Shown piece after piece: positions 8,378 through 17,836 of a DNA stretch of 64,000 nt (positions are counted from its first letter, which is position 1; the number at the start of each line of letters is the position of its first letter). The notes beneath the pieces were generated by a model. The model had not been told where the DNA came from and did no database searches. It saw only the letters and a program-made list of their open reading frames with translations. The position numbers and the translations under genes were made by a program. The DNA is from Agaribacillus aureus (lineage in GTDB: Bacteria > Bacteroidota > Bacteroidia > Cytophagales > Cyclobacteriaceae): NCBI GenBank assembly GCA_030442055.1, contig JAUJEB010000003.1, positions 620,001 to 684,000 of the forward strand, in the 5' to 3' direction.

Positions 8378-8842
8378 GATATATTAGGCGTAATTGGTAA
8401 GAAACTTCGTGAGATCCGTAAAGAAAAAGGCCTGAGTCTTGTGGAAGTAACCGGGTAAAGCGGCATAACAGCCGGCCTGCTATCAAAAATTGAAAACTTT
8501 CGCACCACTCCTTCGCTGCCAGACCTCTATAAAATCGCTGTAGCACTAAAAAAGCCCCTTTCAGAAATTGTAAAACCGGTAGATGACAGACCCGAAGCAT
8601 CATATACGTTGATAGGAAGTGGAGAAGGCGACGAAGCAATAAGGTACGATTCCAAAGGACTTATTTATGAACTGATTTACGTACTTGAAGGGGAAGTCAT
8701 TTATGGCCTTGATGAAGAACAAATTCACCTTAGACCAGGAGCTACTTTGTATTTTAACAGTCAAATTCTTCATTCTTTGAAAAATCCGGGTACAAATAGT
8801 GTCAAGCTTTTTAAAGTTTATTTTATGAATCCAATTCCGTAA
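8378..8842 (+). pseudogene. Decayed XRE-cupin transcriptional regulator
   Basis: The conceptual translation starts as a helix-turn-helix (IGKKLREIRKEKGLSLVEV, then GITAGLLSKIENFRTTPSLP) and ends as a cupin (YVLEGEVIYGLDEEQIHLRP, then GATLYFNSQILHSLKN). This is the usual two-domain design of small-molecule-responsive XRE-cupin regulators. Three lesions are visible. No start codon precedes the HTH (the frame opens after a TAA), an in-frame TAA at 8456-8458 interrupts the HTH, and about 35 residues between the first cupin strand (GLIYELI) and YVLEGE are missing. The ATG at 8609 opens 77 codons, but that would be only a partial cupin. The gene is divergent from the phosphonate operon and was probably its regulator. 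Confidence 0.8.
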
Positions 8843-9255
8843 ACAGTCTTTTATTCCCGGAATTAAAAAATTCATATTTGTAAAGTTATTAAGATTAATT
8901 CTTTGCGAAACGGCTGCGAAGATGTTTAACAATATAATAACTTTTTTCACATTAGGTTAATATTCAAATATCTGAAAATCAATCAATTATTTATCAATAT
9001 TCAAAATAATCGATTTTCACAAGCTCAATGGTATTAATTTCTATTAACAGAGCGGTTTGAATATTTATCAAATTTCAAAAAAGAAGATCTGCGATGGACA
9101 AAAGCGAGGCCTGCAGTCGGACGAATAAATATGGGTGTTATGGCTGGCCAGGCAGGGAAAATTCGCAAGACATAGATACCTACAGTGAGGGTAACGTTGT
9201 GGGACTACCACGGTTTTAACCGCTTCAGTTTTGGGTGGTAATGTCTAAAACCAAA
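8843..9255. other. Intergenic stretch without a recognised gene
   Basis: About 410 bp follow the broken regulator. The first half is AT-rich. Around 9085-9180 there is a less AT-rich patch, with short open frames on the plus strand that have no recognisable domain; it may be the remnant of a lost gene. No RNA gene or repeat was seen. Confidence 0.4.
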
Positions 9256-9294
9256 ATTCCCCTGGCCCGGGTCTGCTGCCCGAACCAGGGGAAT
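9256..9294 (-). terminator. Terminator of the cadherin-SusD gene
   Basis: A 10-bp perfect stem (ATTCCCCTGG at 9256-9265, CCAGGGGAAT at 9285-9294) encloses a loop that can itself pair (CGGG/CCCG). On the minus strand it follows the stop codon by about 30 bp and is followed by a T-rich run (TTTGGTTTT). Confidence 0.7.
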
Positions 9295-9324
9295 CCATGC
9301 CTGTTCTATATCAATAAATAACCC

Positions 9325-11055
9325 CTAGTATCCCGGATTTTGAAACAGGTTAGGGTTGTTATCAATAGCTGTCTGCGGTATCGGAAGGATCAATTGCATG
9401 TCTGTGATGGAAAGTTGAGTTGTTGCCTTTCCAAATACTCTCAGCGTTAAAAATGAAATACCTTCCTTCTCCATTTCAGCTTGCGATTGTGCAAAGGCGG
9501 CCTCTAAAAGCTCTCCTTGCGACATCCCGCCGGGCAGAGCCGCTTCACCGGCACGTAGTTTTAATTCGTCAAGCGTGTCTTTGGCCGTCCCTAAAGAACC
9601 CATAACGGTATTTGCATGGGCATTGATGAGATATGCCTCTGTCAGCCGGAATACCGGCACATGCGCTCCCTTTGAGAAAAAATCGGAAAATTCCGCATCT
9701 GCGCTTTTATCAAATCCCCAAATTAATTCTACATTATCTGAAGTAAAATTAGTTGTATTGTCGCTTAATTCGTACATAGGATCGCCGATTAAGATATCAG
9801 CCTGACTCAGGGCATTGGACCAATCTTCACTAAAAAGGTAAGTCCTGGCCAGTAAGGCACGTGCAAAACCCTGGGTAACATTGCCTTCATTTTCCGCCGT
9901 CCAGCTGGTGGGAAGGTCGGTGATAGCGGTATTAAGATCACTTTGAATCAAGGCAATCATATTTTGTTGTGCGACTTGTGCGCCCTGGCTGTCTTCAATT
10001 CCCGTCTCCTGCGGAATACTTCCAAACCACATTACCAAATTAAAATTCAGATAGGCCCTCATGGCCAAAGCCTGGGGTGTAACATCGTCTTTTTCTGGCG
10101 CCGAACTAAAAACAGTTTCAGCGCTTGAAATAATATTATTCAAACCAAATATGATATCAAAGGCTCCGGACCAAAGCTCATTGACCTTACTATCAAGCGA
10201 ATTTTGCGTATGAGCATGTACATTATCCCAATCCGTTGACGGGGCTGTCGTGGTATTCGCATATACCCCATCAAAGATGGAGGCGAACTCCAGGTACGCG
10301 GTGAGCTCCTCATACCTCAATGCGAGACTTTGCAGTATTTCAGCCGGTGAGGTAAGTGGTTCAGGCTCAATATCATTCAGACTTACTGTAACTACCGCGG
10401 TGCTGCTCACCTGCCCGTCATTTACCGCGATGGTAAGCGAGAAGGAAGGTGTCACTTCATAATTCAGTTCTGAGGAAGTGTTGACAGTCAACTCTCCGGA
10501 GTTAGCATCAATCGCAAAAGCGTCATTTGTATTTCCTGCTGTAATAGAAAAAGTCAAGGTATTCTGATCAGGGTCGCTGGCTAATATGGTACCTACGGCA
10601 GTGGCGTCGGCACTGTTTTCATCAATGGTAAATTCCTGGTTGTCAATTACAGGCGCTGAATTTTCATTTTCGTCTGTAACATTAACCGTAATCGTTGCCT
10701 GGGCTGTTTCTGTTCCGTCACTTACCTGAATAGTGAGGGTAAAAGTGGGATTGGTTTCAAAATCAAATACTGACGCAGTATTTACGATCAATTCTCCCGT
10801 TGCGGCATTGATGGAAAAAGCATCACCGGTATTGCCGGCGGTTATAGAAAAAGTCAGGGCATCACTGTTGGGGTCGGTAGCTTTGACCGTTCCTACAACG
10901 GCGTCCTTTGCGCTGTTCTCCTGTATAGAAAAGCTTTGATTTTCTATTGTGGGTGGCTGATTCACATTACCGTCATCATCTTCCTTACAGGAAGTGCAAA
11001 AATATAATACCATGCAATAGAGCGCAAGTTTGACAAGTGGCTTAATAGTTTTCAT
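9325..11055 (-). CDS. Lipoprotein with two cadherin repeats fused to a SusD/RagB domain
   Basis: The protein (about 576 residues from the ATG at 11055) starts MKTIKPLVKLALYCMVLYFC, a lipoprotein signal with the anchor Cys at residue 23. Two cadherin-type repeats follow, at about residues 33-130 and 131-228. Each has PPTIENQSF/APVIDNQEF openings, the ENSA and DPN/DPD calcium-site residues, FSINAATGEL/FAIDANSGEL and a closing V-DEN or L-DIE. From about residue 237 to the end is a SusD-like helical domain, ending in the family signature LPIPQTAIDNNPNLFQNPGY. No SusC gene is adjacent, which is unusual. An ATG at 11163 would add 36 residues without a signal-peptide character and was rejected. The likely role is surface ligand binding. 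Confidence 0.85.
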   Translation of the reverse strand: MKTIKPLVKLALYCMVLYFCTSCKEDDDGNVNQPPTIENQSFSIQENSAKDAVVGTVKATDPNSDALTFSITAGNTGDAFSINAATGELIVNTASVFDFETNPTFTLTIQVSDGTETAQATITVNVTDENENSAPVIDNQEFTIDENSADATAVGTILASDPDQNTLTFSITAGNTNDAFAIDANSGELTVNTSSELNYEVTPSFSLTIAVNDGQVSSTAVVTVSLNDIEPEPLTSPAEILQSLALRYEELTAYLEFASIFDGVYANTTTAPSTDWDNVHAHTQNSLDSKVNELWSGAFDIIFGLNNIISSAETVFSSAPEKDDVTPQALAMRAYLNFNLVMWFGSIPQETGIEDSQGAQVAQQNMIALIQSDLNTAITDLPTSWTAENEGNVTQGFARALLARTYLFSEDWSNALSQADILIGDPMYELSDNTTNFTSDNVELIWGFDKSADAEFSDFFSKGAHVPVFRLTEAYLINAHANTVMGSLGTAKDTLDELKLRAGEAALPGGMSQGELLEAAFAQSQAEMEKEGISFLTLRVFGKATTQLSITDMQLILPIPQTAIDNNPNLFQNPGY

Positions 11056-11578
11056 CAAATTTTTATTTAAGTGTGGGTGTTCCCGATTTTCTTTAAATGA
11101 GGTAAGACCGGTAAAAAAACAGTCTAAAATCCCCTGATCAACCATTACAATGATCCGGGCCAATCAGGTGGTCTTGCCAGTAAATATATCTTTATGTGAT
11201 CTTTGTTATCATCGCCTTGATAAGGCTTTCTTACATTTGCTAGAAATTCATTAAAAAAACTGAAATAAGACTCCTGGTTAATTTTAGGTAAACACAGGCT
11301 TCTTACCATCTTTGTTCGACACCTTTAATCTCAACATGGTGGCAAAAAATTCATCAAAGAAACTTAAGAACTTAAACCTAAAAGTAACCAAAAACGCTTG
11401 AAAATTCAAAATCACCCTCCGCTCAAACAGTAAACTTTCGGGAAAATATCCTAAAGACACGTTTACAAACATTTCACAATGGATTCTTTCGTGCAACCCG
11501 CGGTAATATAATTACAACAGATGGGAATTAGCCAGATCATGGGGCATTCAGTTTGGCCATAGATGTGTGTATGTAAAT
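11056..11578. other. Intergenic region containing an interspersed repeat copy
   Basis: About 520 bp lie between the cadherin-SusD gene and the RiPP-associated glycosyltransferase. The only structured element seen is the repeat copy at 11381-11461. A 70-codon minus-strand frame at 11284-11496 reads through that repeat and is not regarded as a gene. Confidence 0.5.
11381..11461 (+). repeat. Interspersed intergenic repeat, copy 1
   Basis: This segment matches 18517-18598 in the same orientation. Shared words include CGCTCAAACAGTAA, GGGAAA and ATATCCTAAA followed by ACACG, with several point differences. It resembles short intergenic repeats common in Bacteroidota genomes. The two copies bracket the exporter and glycosyltransferase half of the RiPP locus. 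Confidence 0.65.
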
Positions 11579-12328
11579 TTAAAATAGTCGTTCCAAAGGA
11601 GGTAATTGTCTCCTTATATAATTCTCGGCTTCCAACTGCAATTGCCTCCCTCTGGCTGAGGCGTGATCATTTTGAGAATGTAAACGGTAGCAATAAACAA
11701 CATTGGAAATAAATTCAACATTATGATAACCAGCAATCTCCATCAAAGGAATCATGATACCCATATCACTACTTGCCTTAAAAAAAGAACCGTCTTTATA
11801 CTTGAAGTTTTTGCCTTGGGGATCTGCTTTAAGTAAAGTTTTAAACAGCTTGTATTTAAATGTTTTGAGGTGTGAAGCTTTCCATGGTGCGTTTCTTAAC
11901 TGCCTGAATTCTTCTTCCGAATAAGCCGAGCAATTCCCGACTACCCCGTAATTGGTGATATACTGACCATGTGTTAATAGCGTCCCTTTTTGGTATTTGT
12001 CATTCAAAATCTGAAATGCAAATTCTCCAAAAATGTAATCGTCACCGTCCAGCAACACGATTATGTCCTCCTCGTCAAAAGATAGCTCTTTTAATGCACG
12101 GAAAATATTACCCATAGGCCCTAATCGAGTTTCATTTCGGATCTTATGAATATGATCAAATTCTTCCGTGATTAAATCTAAAGTTCCATCGTCTGATTGG
12201 TCGTCTAATAAATATGCTTCGTAGTTTATATATTCTTGGTTCAGCAAGGAGTTAACACAATCGACAATGTAGCCTCCTACATTTCTAAATGGTATTAAAA
12301 CTACTATTTTTTGCATTTTTTCTATCAT
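11579..12328 (-). CDS. Family 2 glycosyltransferase of the RiPP operon
   Basis: This is a GT-A fold glycosyltransferase of 249 residues. The start (KIVVLIPFRN), the DDQSDDGTLDLI motif and the metal-binding LLDGDDYIFGE are typical of GT2 enzymes that move a sugar from a nucleotide donor. There are no membrane helices, so it acts in the cytoplasm. The ATG is two bases after the UDP-galactopyranose mutase stop, so the two are co-transcribed. A second ATG at 12316 is also possible. Given the neighbouring mutase and galactosyltransferase-like gene, a galactofuranose or related donor is plausible. The acceptor could be the exported peptide or a surface glycan; sequence alone does not decide. Confidence 0.85.
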   Translation of the reverse strand: MIEKMQKIVVLIPFRNVGGYIVDCVNSLLNQEYINYEAYLLDDQSDDGTLDLITEEFDHIHKIRNETRLGPMGNIFRALKELSFDEEDIIVLLDGDDYIFGEFAFQILNDKYQKGTLLTHGQYITNYGVVGNCSAYSEEEFRQLRNAPWKASHLKTFKYKLFKTLLKADPQGKNFKYKDGSFFKASSDMGIMIPLMEIAGYHNVEFISNVVYCYRLHSQNDHASARGRQLQLEAENYIRRQLPPLERLF

Positions 12329-12330
12329 AA

Positions 12331-13452
12331 TTACAGCATATTCTGTTTTTCCCGCTTAACAGCATTCAGCGCTGCCGCTAACACCTGATCCATATTGTAG
12401 TACTTATAGGTCGCTAAACGCCCTCCAAAAATTATATTATTTAAGCCACCTGCCATCTTTTTATAACTTTCATAAATTGAATTATTCTTCCTGTCATTTA
12501 CAGGGTAATATGGTTCAGTACCCTTTTGGTATGCGTTCGGGTATTCTCTGGTTATAATGGTATGAGATTGGTTTCCAAATTCAAAATGCTTATGTTCTAT
12601 GATTCTGGTGTAGGGAATATTAAGATCGGTATAATTTACCACCGCATTGCCTTGAAAATTATCAATTTCCAATCTCTCGTGTTCAAAACGTAAACTTCTG
12701 TATTCCAATTTCCCCAATTTGAATTCAAAAAACTCATCAATAGGCCCTGTATACACTATCGTGTTAGCTAAATGTGCCAACCATGATCTGTTTACATTAT
12801 AATTGATTCCTAATTTAACCTCTACCTCATTCAGTAAGGCATTTGATAGCATGTTATATCCTCCAATAGGAATTCCCTGATACTTATCATTGAAGTAGTT
12901 ATTATCATAATTAAACCTTATTGGGATTCTTTTAATAAGAAAAGCAGGCAATTCAGTGGCCTTCCTGCCCCATTGTTTTTCGGAGTATCCCTTAATAAAG
13001 TAATTATATATATCCTTTCCAACTAAAGACAAGGCATATTCTTCCAGGTTTATGGGCACCTTAATAGCTAGCTTACCCACCTGTTGTTTTATTTTTTCTT
13101 TAGCTTCCCTGGGCGTAACCACTCCCCACAATCGATTGAATGTATTCATATTAAAAGGAAGGTTGTAAATCTGGTTCTTATAAATAGCAATTGGGCTATT
13201 AGTGTACCTATTAAAGGTGACAAATCCATTTACATACTTCCAAATTTTTTCATCATTAGTATGAAAAACGTGCGCTCCATACTGATGTACATTGATACCA
13301 TCTTCGTTTTTACAATATGTATTTCCTCCTATATGATTCCTTTGATCTATAACCAAACACTTCTTTCCCAGCTTATGCATCTCGTGAGCGAACGTCGCGC
13401 CAAAGAGTCCGGCGCCAACTATTAAATAATCATATGGTTTATTGACCTTCAT
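12331..13452 (-). CDS. glf: UDP-galactopyranose mutase
   Basis: This 373-residue flavoenzyme interconverts UDP-galactopyranose and UDP-galactofuranose, supplying the furanose donor. The N-terminus YDYLIVGAGLFGATFAHEMH is the FAD-binding Rossmann motif. Family landmarks seen include RNHIGGNTY, YGAHVFHTND, YNLPFNMNTFNRLWG, YSEKQWGRKATELP and the C-terminal FGGRLATYKYYNMDQV. Length and motifs fit a complete bacterial Glf. It lies between two glycosyltransferase genes with gaps of 28 bp and 2 bp. Glf genes usually sit in capsule or O-antigen loci; here the operon instead begins with a C39-peptidase exporter, which is the unusual point. Confidence 0.95.
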   Translation of the reverse strand: MKVNKPYDYLIVGAGLFGATFAHEMHKLGKKCLVIDQRNHIGGNTYCKNEDGINVHQYGAHVFHTNDEKIWKYVNGFVTFNRYTNSPIAIYKNQIYNLPFNMNTFNRLWGVVTPREAKEKIKQQVGKLAIKVPINLEEYALSLVGKDIYNYFIKGYSEKQWGRKATELPAFLIKRIPIRFNYDNNYFNDKYQGIPIGGYNMLSNALLNEVEVKLGINYNVNRSWLAHLANTIVYTGPIDEFFEFKLGKLEYRSLRFEHERLEIDNFQGNAVVNYTDLNIPYTRIIEHKHFEFGNQSHTIITREYPNAYQKGTEPYYPVNDRKNNSIYESYKKMAGGLNNIIFGGRLATYKYYNMDQVLAAALNAVKREKQNML

Positions 13453-13480
13453 CTGTTTAGAGACATACAGCTCACAATCA

Positions 13481-14260
13481 TTAATACCATGTACTCATTT
13501 CCTTTAATAACTGCTCTTTAGACATCATCGCTAACCGCTCAAGCTCGGCCTGTTTAATTTCTACCTGTCTCTTGGAATGAAACCCACTATTGATTCCTCT
13601 TTCATGAGTAAGGTGATACATATAACCTTCTACCCTTTTAAATTTATAGCCTAAGGTTTCCCATCGATTGATTCGTTCGCCATCTTCCTTGCCCCAGCCA
13701 TAGAAAAACTCGTTTTCCAAGCCGGAAGCCAAATATGCCAATCGATTAGCAAAGAATCCTCCTCCGACGGGATTTGGAGCATATAACTCCTTCATTTTCA
13801 ATTCATTTTCCTTCAAAACATTGAAGTTTTTAGTTTGAAAATATAGTTCCCTTACAATTTTGGAAGTATCCAAAGCCTTCTTTTTATAAGGAGAGGCAAA
13901 ATCTGCTTTTTTATCGCGCACTATGCCTACTGCTTCTAATATTTGCTCTTTTGTAACCAATACGTCCGAATCCCAAATAGCAACTATAGGTGTAAAGGTT
14001 TTCCTTACTAATTGGTTTATATAATATGTTCTGTGAAAGACAGGATCAAAATCTTCTTCAAATGTGATCTTCACTTCCACAGGTAATAGCCGGGAGAGTA
14101 AGGTATTGTTATACTCATCGGCTTCTAACACATGTATGTAGGTATCGAAATTCCTATTAATAAAATCAACGATTTCCAACAGGTTTTCCAGGCGGTCAAT
14201 TGAATCAAGCCTTAGAGGAATTAGAAAGGTTACATCTTTTAAATTTGTTTTAGCTGTCAT
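13481..14260 (-). CDS. Galactosyltransferase-like glycosyltransferase
   Basis: This 259-residue GT-A enzyme has FLIPLRLDSIDRLENL at the N-terminus, a DxD-type metal site in AIWDSDVLV and the C-terminal block FFYGWGKEDGERINRWETLG, the GWGxED signature of the galactosyltransferase C-terminal (Glyco_transf_7C) family. The conserved PNPVGGGFFANR loop precedes it. It has no signal peptide or membrane helix. The start is 13 bp after the HlyD gene stop, so exporter and transferase are translated from one transcript. With the mutase next door, a galactose or galactofuranose transfer is the most direct reading; the acceptor is not known. Confidence 0.85.
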   Translation of the reverse strand: MTAKTNLKDVTFLIPLRLDSIDRLENLLEIVDFINRNFDTYIHVLEADEYNNTLLSRLLPVEVKITFEEDFDPVFHRTYYINQLVRKTFTPIVAIWDSDVLVTKEQILEAVGIVRDKKADFASPYKKKALDTSKIVRELYFQTKNFNVLKENELKMKELYAPNPVGGGFFANRLAYLASGLENEFFYGWGKEDGERINRWETLGYKFKRVEGYMYHLTHERGINSGFHSKRQVEIKQAELERLAMMSKEQLLKEMSTWY

Positions 14261-14273
14261 AATCTGTTAAGAC

Positions 14274-15581
14274 TTAGTAATGTCCATTATTTAGTAATGT
14301 TCGAAGAGGGTTGATAAGCCTGAATATCAATCTTGTCTCATCAGTAATGATATCAGCCGTGCCATCCATTTGCTGTATGAATTTCAACGTTTCTTTATAA
14401 GTTGACTTCATACCTTTCTCAAGTTTGATTTCAGCAACATAACCTTCCGGTTCCGGTACCAGCGAAATTGTATTCACGCGACCGATCAGAACACCATATT
14501 CCATATAAGGAAACCCGGAAAGCTTGATATTTACCTTTTGTCCAGATTCCACTTTTCCGAGACCTGAGGAAGGTATAAATGCCCGGGCAATAATGATAGT
14601 TTCTTCGTTTGGAACAATGGTGGCTAATCTTTCACCGGCATTGATGACCTGATTTTCGCTCCAGTAATTGGTTAAAGTAATTTTACCATCAATTGGAGAG
14701 GTCAACACATAACTTTCAATCCAATTATTAATTTGAGTTTGGAGCGATACCAATGCTTCATCCAATGAATTTTGATAGGCATTTATTTCACTTTCTTTTG
14801 TTAAGTTTAGTTCTAAAAGATTTTCTTTTAGTTGTAATAGTGAAACTTCAGTATTTCTAACCGATGCTTCAACAGATATTAATGCGGACTTTTGATTAAG
14901 GAAATTTTGCAAGGACTGTTGGTATTCTGTTTTGATAATTCCATACCCTCCTTTAAAATAGGCTGATGAATCCTGAAAGAAAATACGCTGGATTAAATCA
15001 AATTCCTGCCGCTTTAGCTGCCATTGTTTTAAGATCAAATCATACTGTTTTTCCTGGTTTAAAATCCGGTTTTGTAGCAATGTTATCTTTTTACCGATCA
15101 CATCTTGTTTTAGATAGTGGTGGAGGTTGTAACAGGTTTTTTGAAAATTAACAAAGGTATTTTGTATTTTGCCCAATGAGAGTTCATCGGGAAATCTTAT
15201 CGCCATAACTTCCTTTACCCAATCTCCGGTAAAATTTTCGAGTAAATTATCTAGTAACTTTATGTGTGTATAGTTCGCAGAATTTTCAAGCAATGCGATT
15301 ACTTTTTGTCTATACACATCTTCGCCATCGGAAATGTACCACTTAGCAATCCTGCCACTACTTTTACAAATTAATGGGGCCGGTGGATTAATGGTGGTCA
15401 GTACAAGCGGGGTAGAAACTACTACCGGAAACTTAAAGAAGTAACTCCCGGCAATGGTTACCAGAAATATTGAAAAGAAAACTGTGACTCCCCATCGAAC
15501 GACCCAGCGTGGCACATAGCCCATGATTTCCTGAATTTCTTCACTATATTCTTCCAGATTCCGGTTCCTTATGTTTGGCAT
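14274..15581 (-). CDS. HlyD-family membrane fusion protein of the peptide exporter
   Basis: The 435-residue protein has one membrane helix near residues 28-49, a short biotinyl-lipoyl-like segment, a long coiled-coil hairpin (roughly residues 120-290, rich in Leu, Gln and Glu heptads) and a closing beta-barrel (GLGKVESGQKVNIKLSGFPY). This is the adaptor that links an inner-membrane ABC exporter to an outer-membrane channel. The upstream gene, 26 bp away, encodes the C39-type ABC exporter that it serves. No TolC-type outer-membrane gene is in the window. Confidence 0.9.
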   Translation of the reverse strand: MPNIRNRNLEEYSEEIQEIMGYVPRWVVRWGVTVFFSIFLVTIAGSYFFKFPVVVSTPLVLTTINPPAPLICKSSGRIAKWYISDGEDVYRQKVIALLENSANYTHIKLLDNLLENFTGDWVKEVMAIRFPDELSLGKIQNTFVNFQKTCYNLHHYLKQDVIGKKITLLQNRILNQEKQYDLILKQWQLKRQEFDLIQRIFFQDSSAYFKGGYGIIKTEYQQSLQNFLNQKSALISVEASVRNTEVSLLQLKENLLELNLTKESEINAYQNSLDEALVSLQTQINNWIESYVLTSPIDGKITLTNYWSENQVINAGERLATIVPNEETIIIARAFIPSSGLGKVESGQKVNIKLSGFPYMEYGVLIGRVNTISLVPEPEGYVAEIKLEKGMKSTYKETLKFIQQMDGTADIITDETRLIFRLINPLRTLLNNGHY

Positions 15582-15607
15582 TACACTATATTTTATTGTT
15601 TAAAATA

Positions 15608-17836
15608 TCAGCCGCCTAATTCTAACTGATCTTTCACGAGGTTATAGTAGCCACCTCGTGCAGCTACTAATTCATTATGCATTCCTTTTTCGGCTATCTT
15701 ACCTTCTTCCAATACAATAATCTGATCCGCATCCCTGACAGTACTGAGTCTGTGAGCAATAATTAACACCGTGCGATGTTTGAAGAAAACCTTAAGGTTT
15801 TTCATAATTGTTCGTTCATTTTTTGCGTCCAGTGCATTAGTTGCTTCATCAAAGAAAAGATAGTCCGGGTCCTTGTACACGGCACGGGCGATTAAAATCC
15901 TTTGCTTTTGGCCGCTGCTCAAGCCATGTCCATCATTACCTATCCTGGTTTTCAGACCTAAAGGAAGTGCTTTAATAAAATCCTTAATGTTTGCTATTTC
16001 CATAGCCTTTTCAAGCTTTTGCATATCAGGTATTTCATCTGCTACTGCTATATTATTAGCAATGGTATCTGAGAAAATATATCCTTCCTGCATAACAACC
16101 CCACATTTTCGCCTCCATTCTCCAGGGCTGTATTTATCAAGTGAAAGACCATTCAGCTCGATTTTACCCTCCACAAAATCATAGAACCCTAATAATAGTT
16201 TTATCAAGGTTGTTTTACCACTACCACTCCCACCTACGATTGCGGTTATTTTATTGGATGGAATTTTCAAACATACTTTATTGAGTACCTTTTCCGAATG
16301 CGGTCCTTCATATTGAAAAACCAGATTGTTAATAGACAACCCATTGCCCGGGAGGATCTCTTTGATTTTATTATCTTCAGGTTTTTCCTCCTCTTCCCGC
16401 TCATGTATTTCACTAAGTCTTTCAAGGCTTATTTTAGCATCCTGGGCTGCCTGTGTAAACCCGATAAATTGTTGGACAGGTGCATTAAGCTGGCCAATGA
16501 TGTACTGCATAGCCATCATCATCCCAAGGGTTATATCTCCCTGTACCACGGCTTTGGCTGCTAAAAATGAAATAAGGATATTCTTCGTTTGGTCAATAAA
16601 AATCGAACCTATTTGTTGATTTTGATTAAGTGTTAGCCCTTTTACACTTACCTTAAACAATTGTGCCTGGATACGTTCCCATTCCCAGCGTTTAAGCTTT
16701 TCACAATTATTTAATTTTATTTCCTGCATGCCATTCACCAACTGCACAAGATTGCTTTGATTGGCAGATGACTGCTGAAATCGTTTATAATCAAGCTCAC
16801 GTCTTTTCTTTAGGAATAACAAAATCCAAAGTACATACAAAAGGCTGCCTAAATAAAATATGCCTAATATCCCCATATGATAGCCGGCCATGATAAAGGT
16901 ATACATGACCAGGGTGAATGTGGAAAACACAATGTTGATCAAAGAACTTGTTAGGAAAGATTGGATACGGCTATGATCACCTATCCTTTGCATGATGTCA
17001 CCAACCATCTTTATATCAAAAAAAGATATAGGCAATTTCATAAGTTTAGTTAAAAAACCAGCTATCAGAGAAATACTTACCCTGGTCGTGACATGAAGCA
17101 TAATCCAGCTACGTATAAGGCTATTAGCTGCTTGCCCTAAAGTAAGCACCATCTGGGCCACCAAAACCATGATTATAAAGGCAAGGTCACTGTTACCGAT
17201 ACCAAAATCTACTATAGACTGTGTGAGAAATGGGAAAGCTAAACTAAGAAGTGTACCGGTAAGAGTCGCCAGCATAAGCTGAGCCATGAATTTTGCATAA
17301 GGCCTTAGATAGCCCAGCAAATACATAAACTTTAGTTTTCCCTCTTTATCTTGTTTTTCTTTGTAGAAATCAGGTGTTGTTGCAAACAACAGGGTGATGC
17401 CATTATTTCCATCTTCTTCTTTGCTACTTATCCAACATTCAAAAAACTCTTCTTTGGTGTAAGTTAGCAGGCCAAGTGCAGGGTCAGATATAAATACGAC
17501 ATCATCAGAATTATTCTTTCCAAGTAAATTAAAAAGCTTTTTTCTTTTCCCAATTTTATACACTACCACAAAGTGGTTTCGTTTCCAGTGCACAATACAA
17601 GGTAATGGAGCCTCATTACAAAGTTGCTCCCAGGTAAGCCTGGCCCCCTGTGTATGAAGACCAATACTCTCGGCAGCTTCACTTATACCTAATAAAGACA
17701 CACCTGCCTTTGTAATGTAACTGCGTTCGCGTAAGAATGCCAGGCTATGACTTTTACCATAATATTTCGCTATAATGCGCAGGCATGTTGGCCCACAGTC
17801 CATAGCGTCAAGCTGTTTGTAGTGAGGAAATTTCAA
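15608..17836 (-). CDS. C39-peptidase-containing ABC transporter (leader-cleaving peptide exporter)
   Basis: This 742-residue exporter cleaves GG-type leaders and moves the mature peptide across the inner membrane. The N-terminal C39 protease domain (about residues 1-140) has the catalytic Cys in MDCGPTC (Cys14), the His in NHFVVVYKI and the Asp in ISDPALGLL. Six membrane helices follow (about 165-460). The ATPase domain has Walker A GGSGSGKTT, the signature LSSGQKQR, Walker B YLFFDEAT and the switch His in IIAHRLS. The domain set and length are standard for bacteriocin exporters. Its natural substrate here is the GG-leader peptide encoded at 21420-21779. Confidence 0.95.
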   Translation of the reverse strand: MKFPHYKQLDAMDCGPTCLRIIAKYYGKSHSLAFLRERSYITKAGVSLLGISEAAESIGLHTQGARLTWEQLCNEAPLPCIVHWKRNHFVVVYKIGKRKKLFNLLGKNNSDDVVFISDPALGLLTYTKEEFFECWISSKEEDGNNGITLLFATTPDFYKEKQDKEGKLKFMYLLGYLRPYAKFMAQLMLATLTGTLLSLAFPFLTQSIVDFGIGNSDLAFIIMVLVAQMVLTLGQAANSLIRSWIMLHVTTRVSISLIAGFLTKLMKLPISFFDIKMVGDIMQRIGDHSRIQSFLTSSLINIVFSTFTLVMYTFIMAGYHMGILGIFYLGSLLYVLWILLFLKKRRELDYKRFQQSSANQSNLVQLVNGMQEIKLNNCEKLKRWEWERIQAQLFKVSVKGLTLNQNQQIGSIFIDQTKNILISFLAAKAVVQGDITLGMMMAMQYIIGQLNAPVQQFIGFTQAAQDAKISLERLSEIHEREEEEKPEDNKIKEILPGNGLSINNLVFQYEGPHSEKVLNKVCLKIPSNKITAIVGGSGSGKTTLIKLLLGFYDFVEGKIELNGLSLDKYSPGEWRRKCGVVMQEGYIFSDTIANNIAVADEIPDMQKLEKAMEIANIKDFIKALPLGLKTRIGNDGHGLSSGQKQRILIARAVYKDPDYLFFDEATNALDAKNERTIMKNLKVFFKHRTVLIIAHRLSTVRDADQIIVLEEGKIAEKGMHNELVAARGGYYNLVKDQLELGG

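Noticed and set aside
8313-8639. 108-codon minus-strand frame over the broken regulator
   Set aside because: It is antisense to the HTH-cupin remnant, whose translation matches a known family; the minus frame does not.
11284-11496. 70-codon minus-strand frame in the intergenic gap
   Set aside because: It reads through the interspersed repeat copy; similar frames arise wherever such repeats occur, and no domain is visible.
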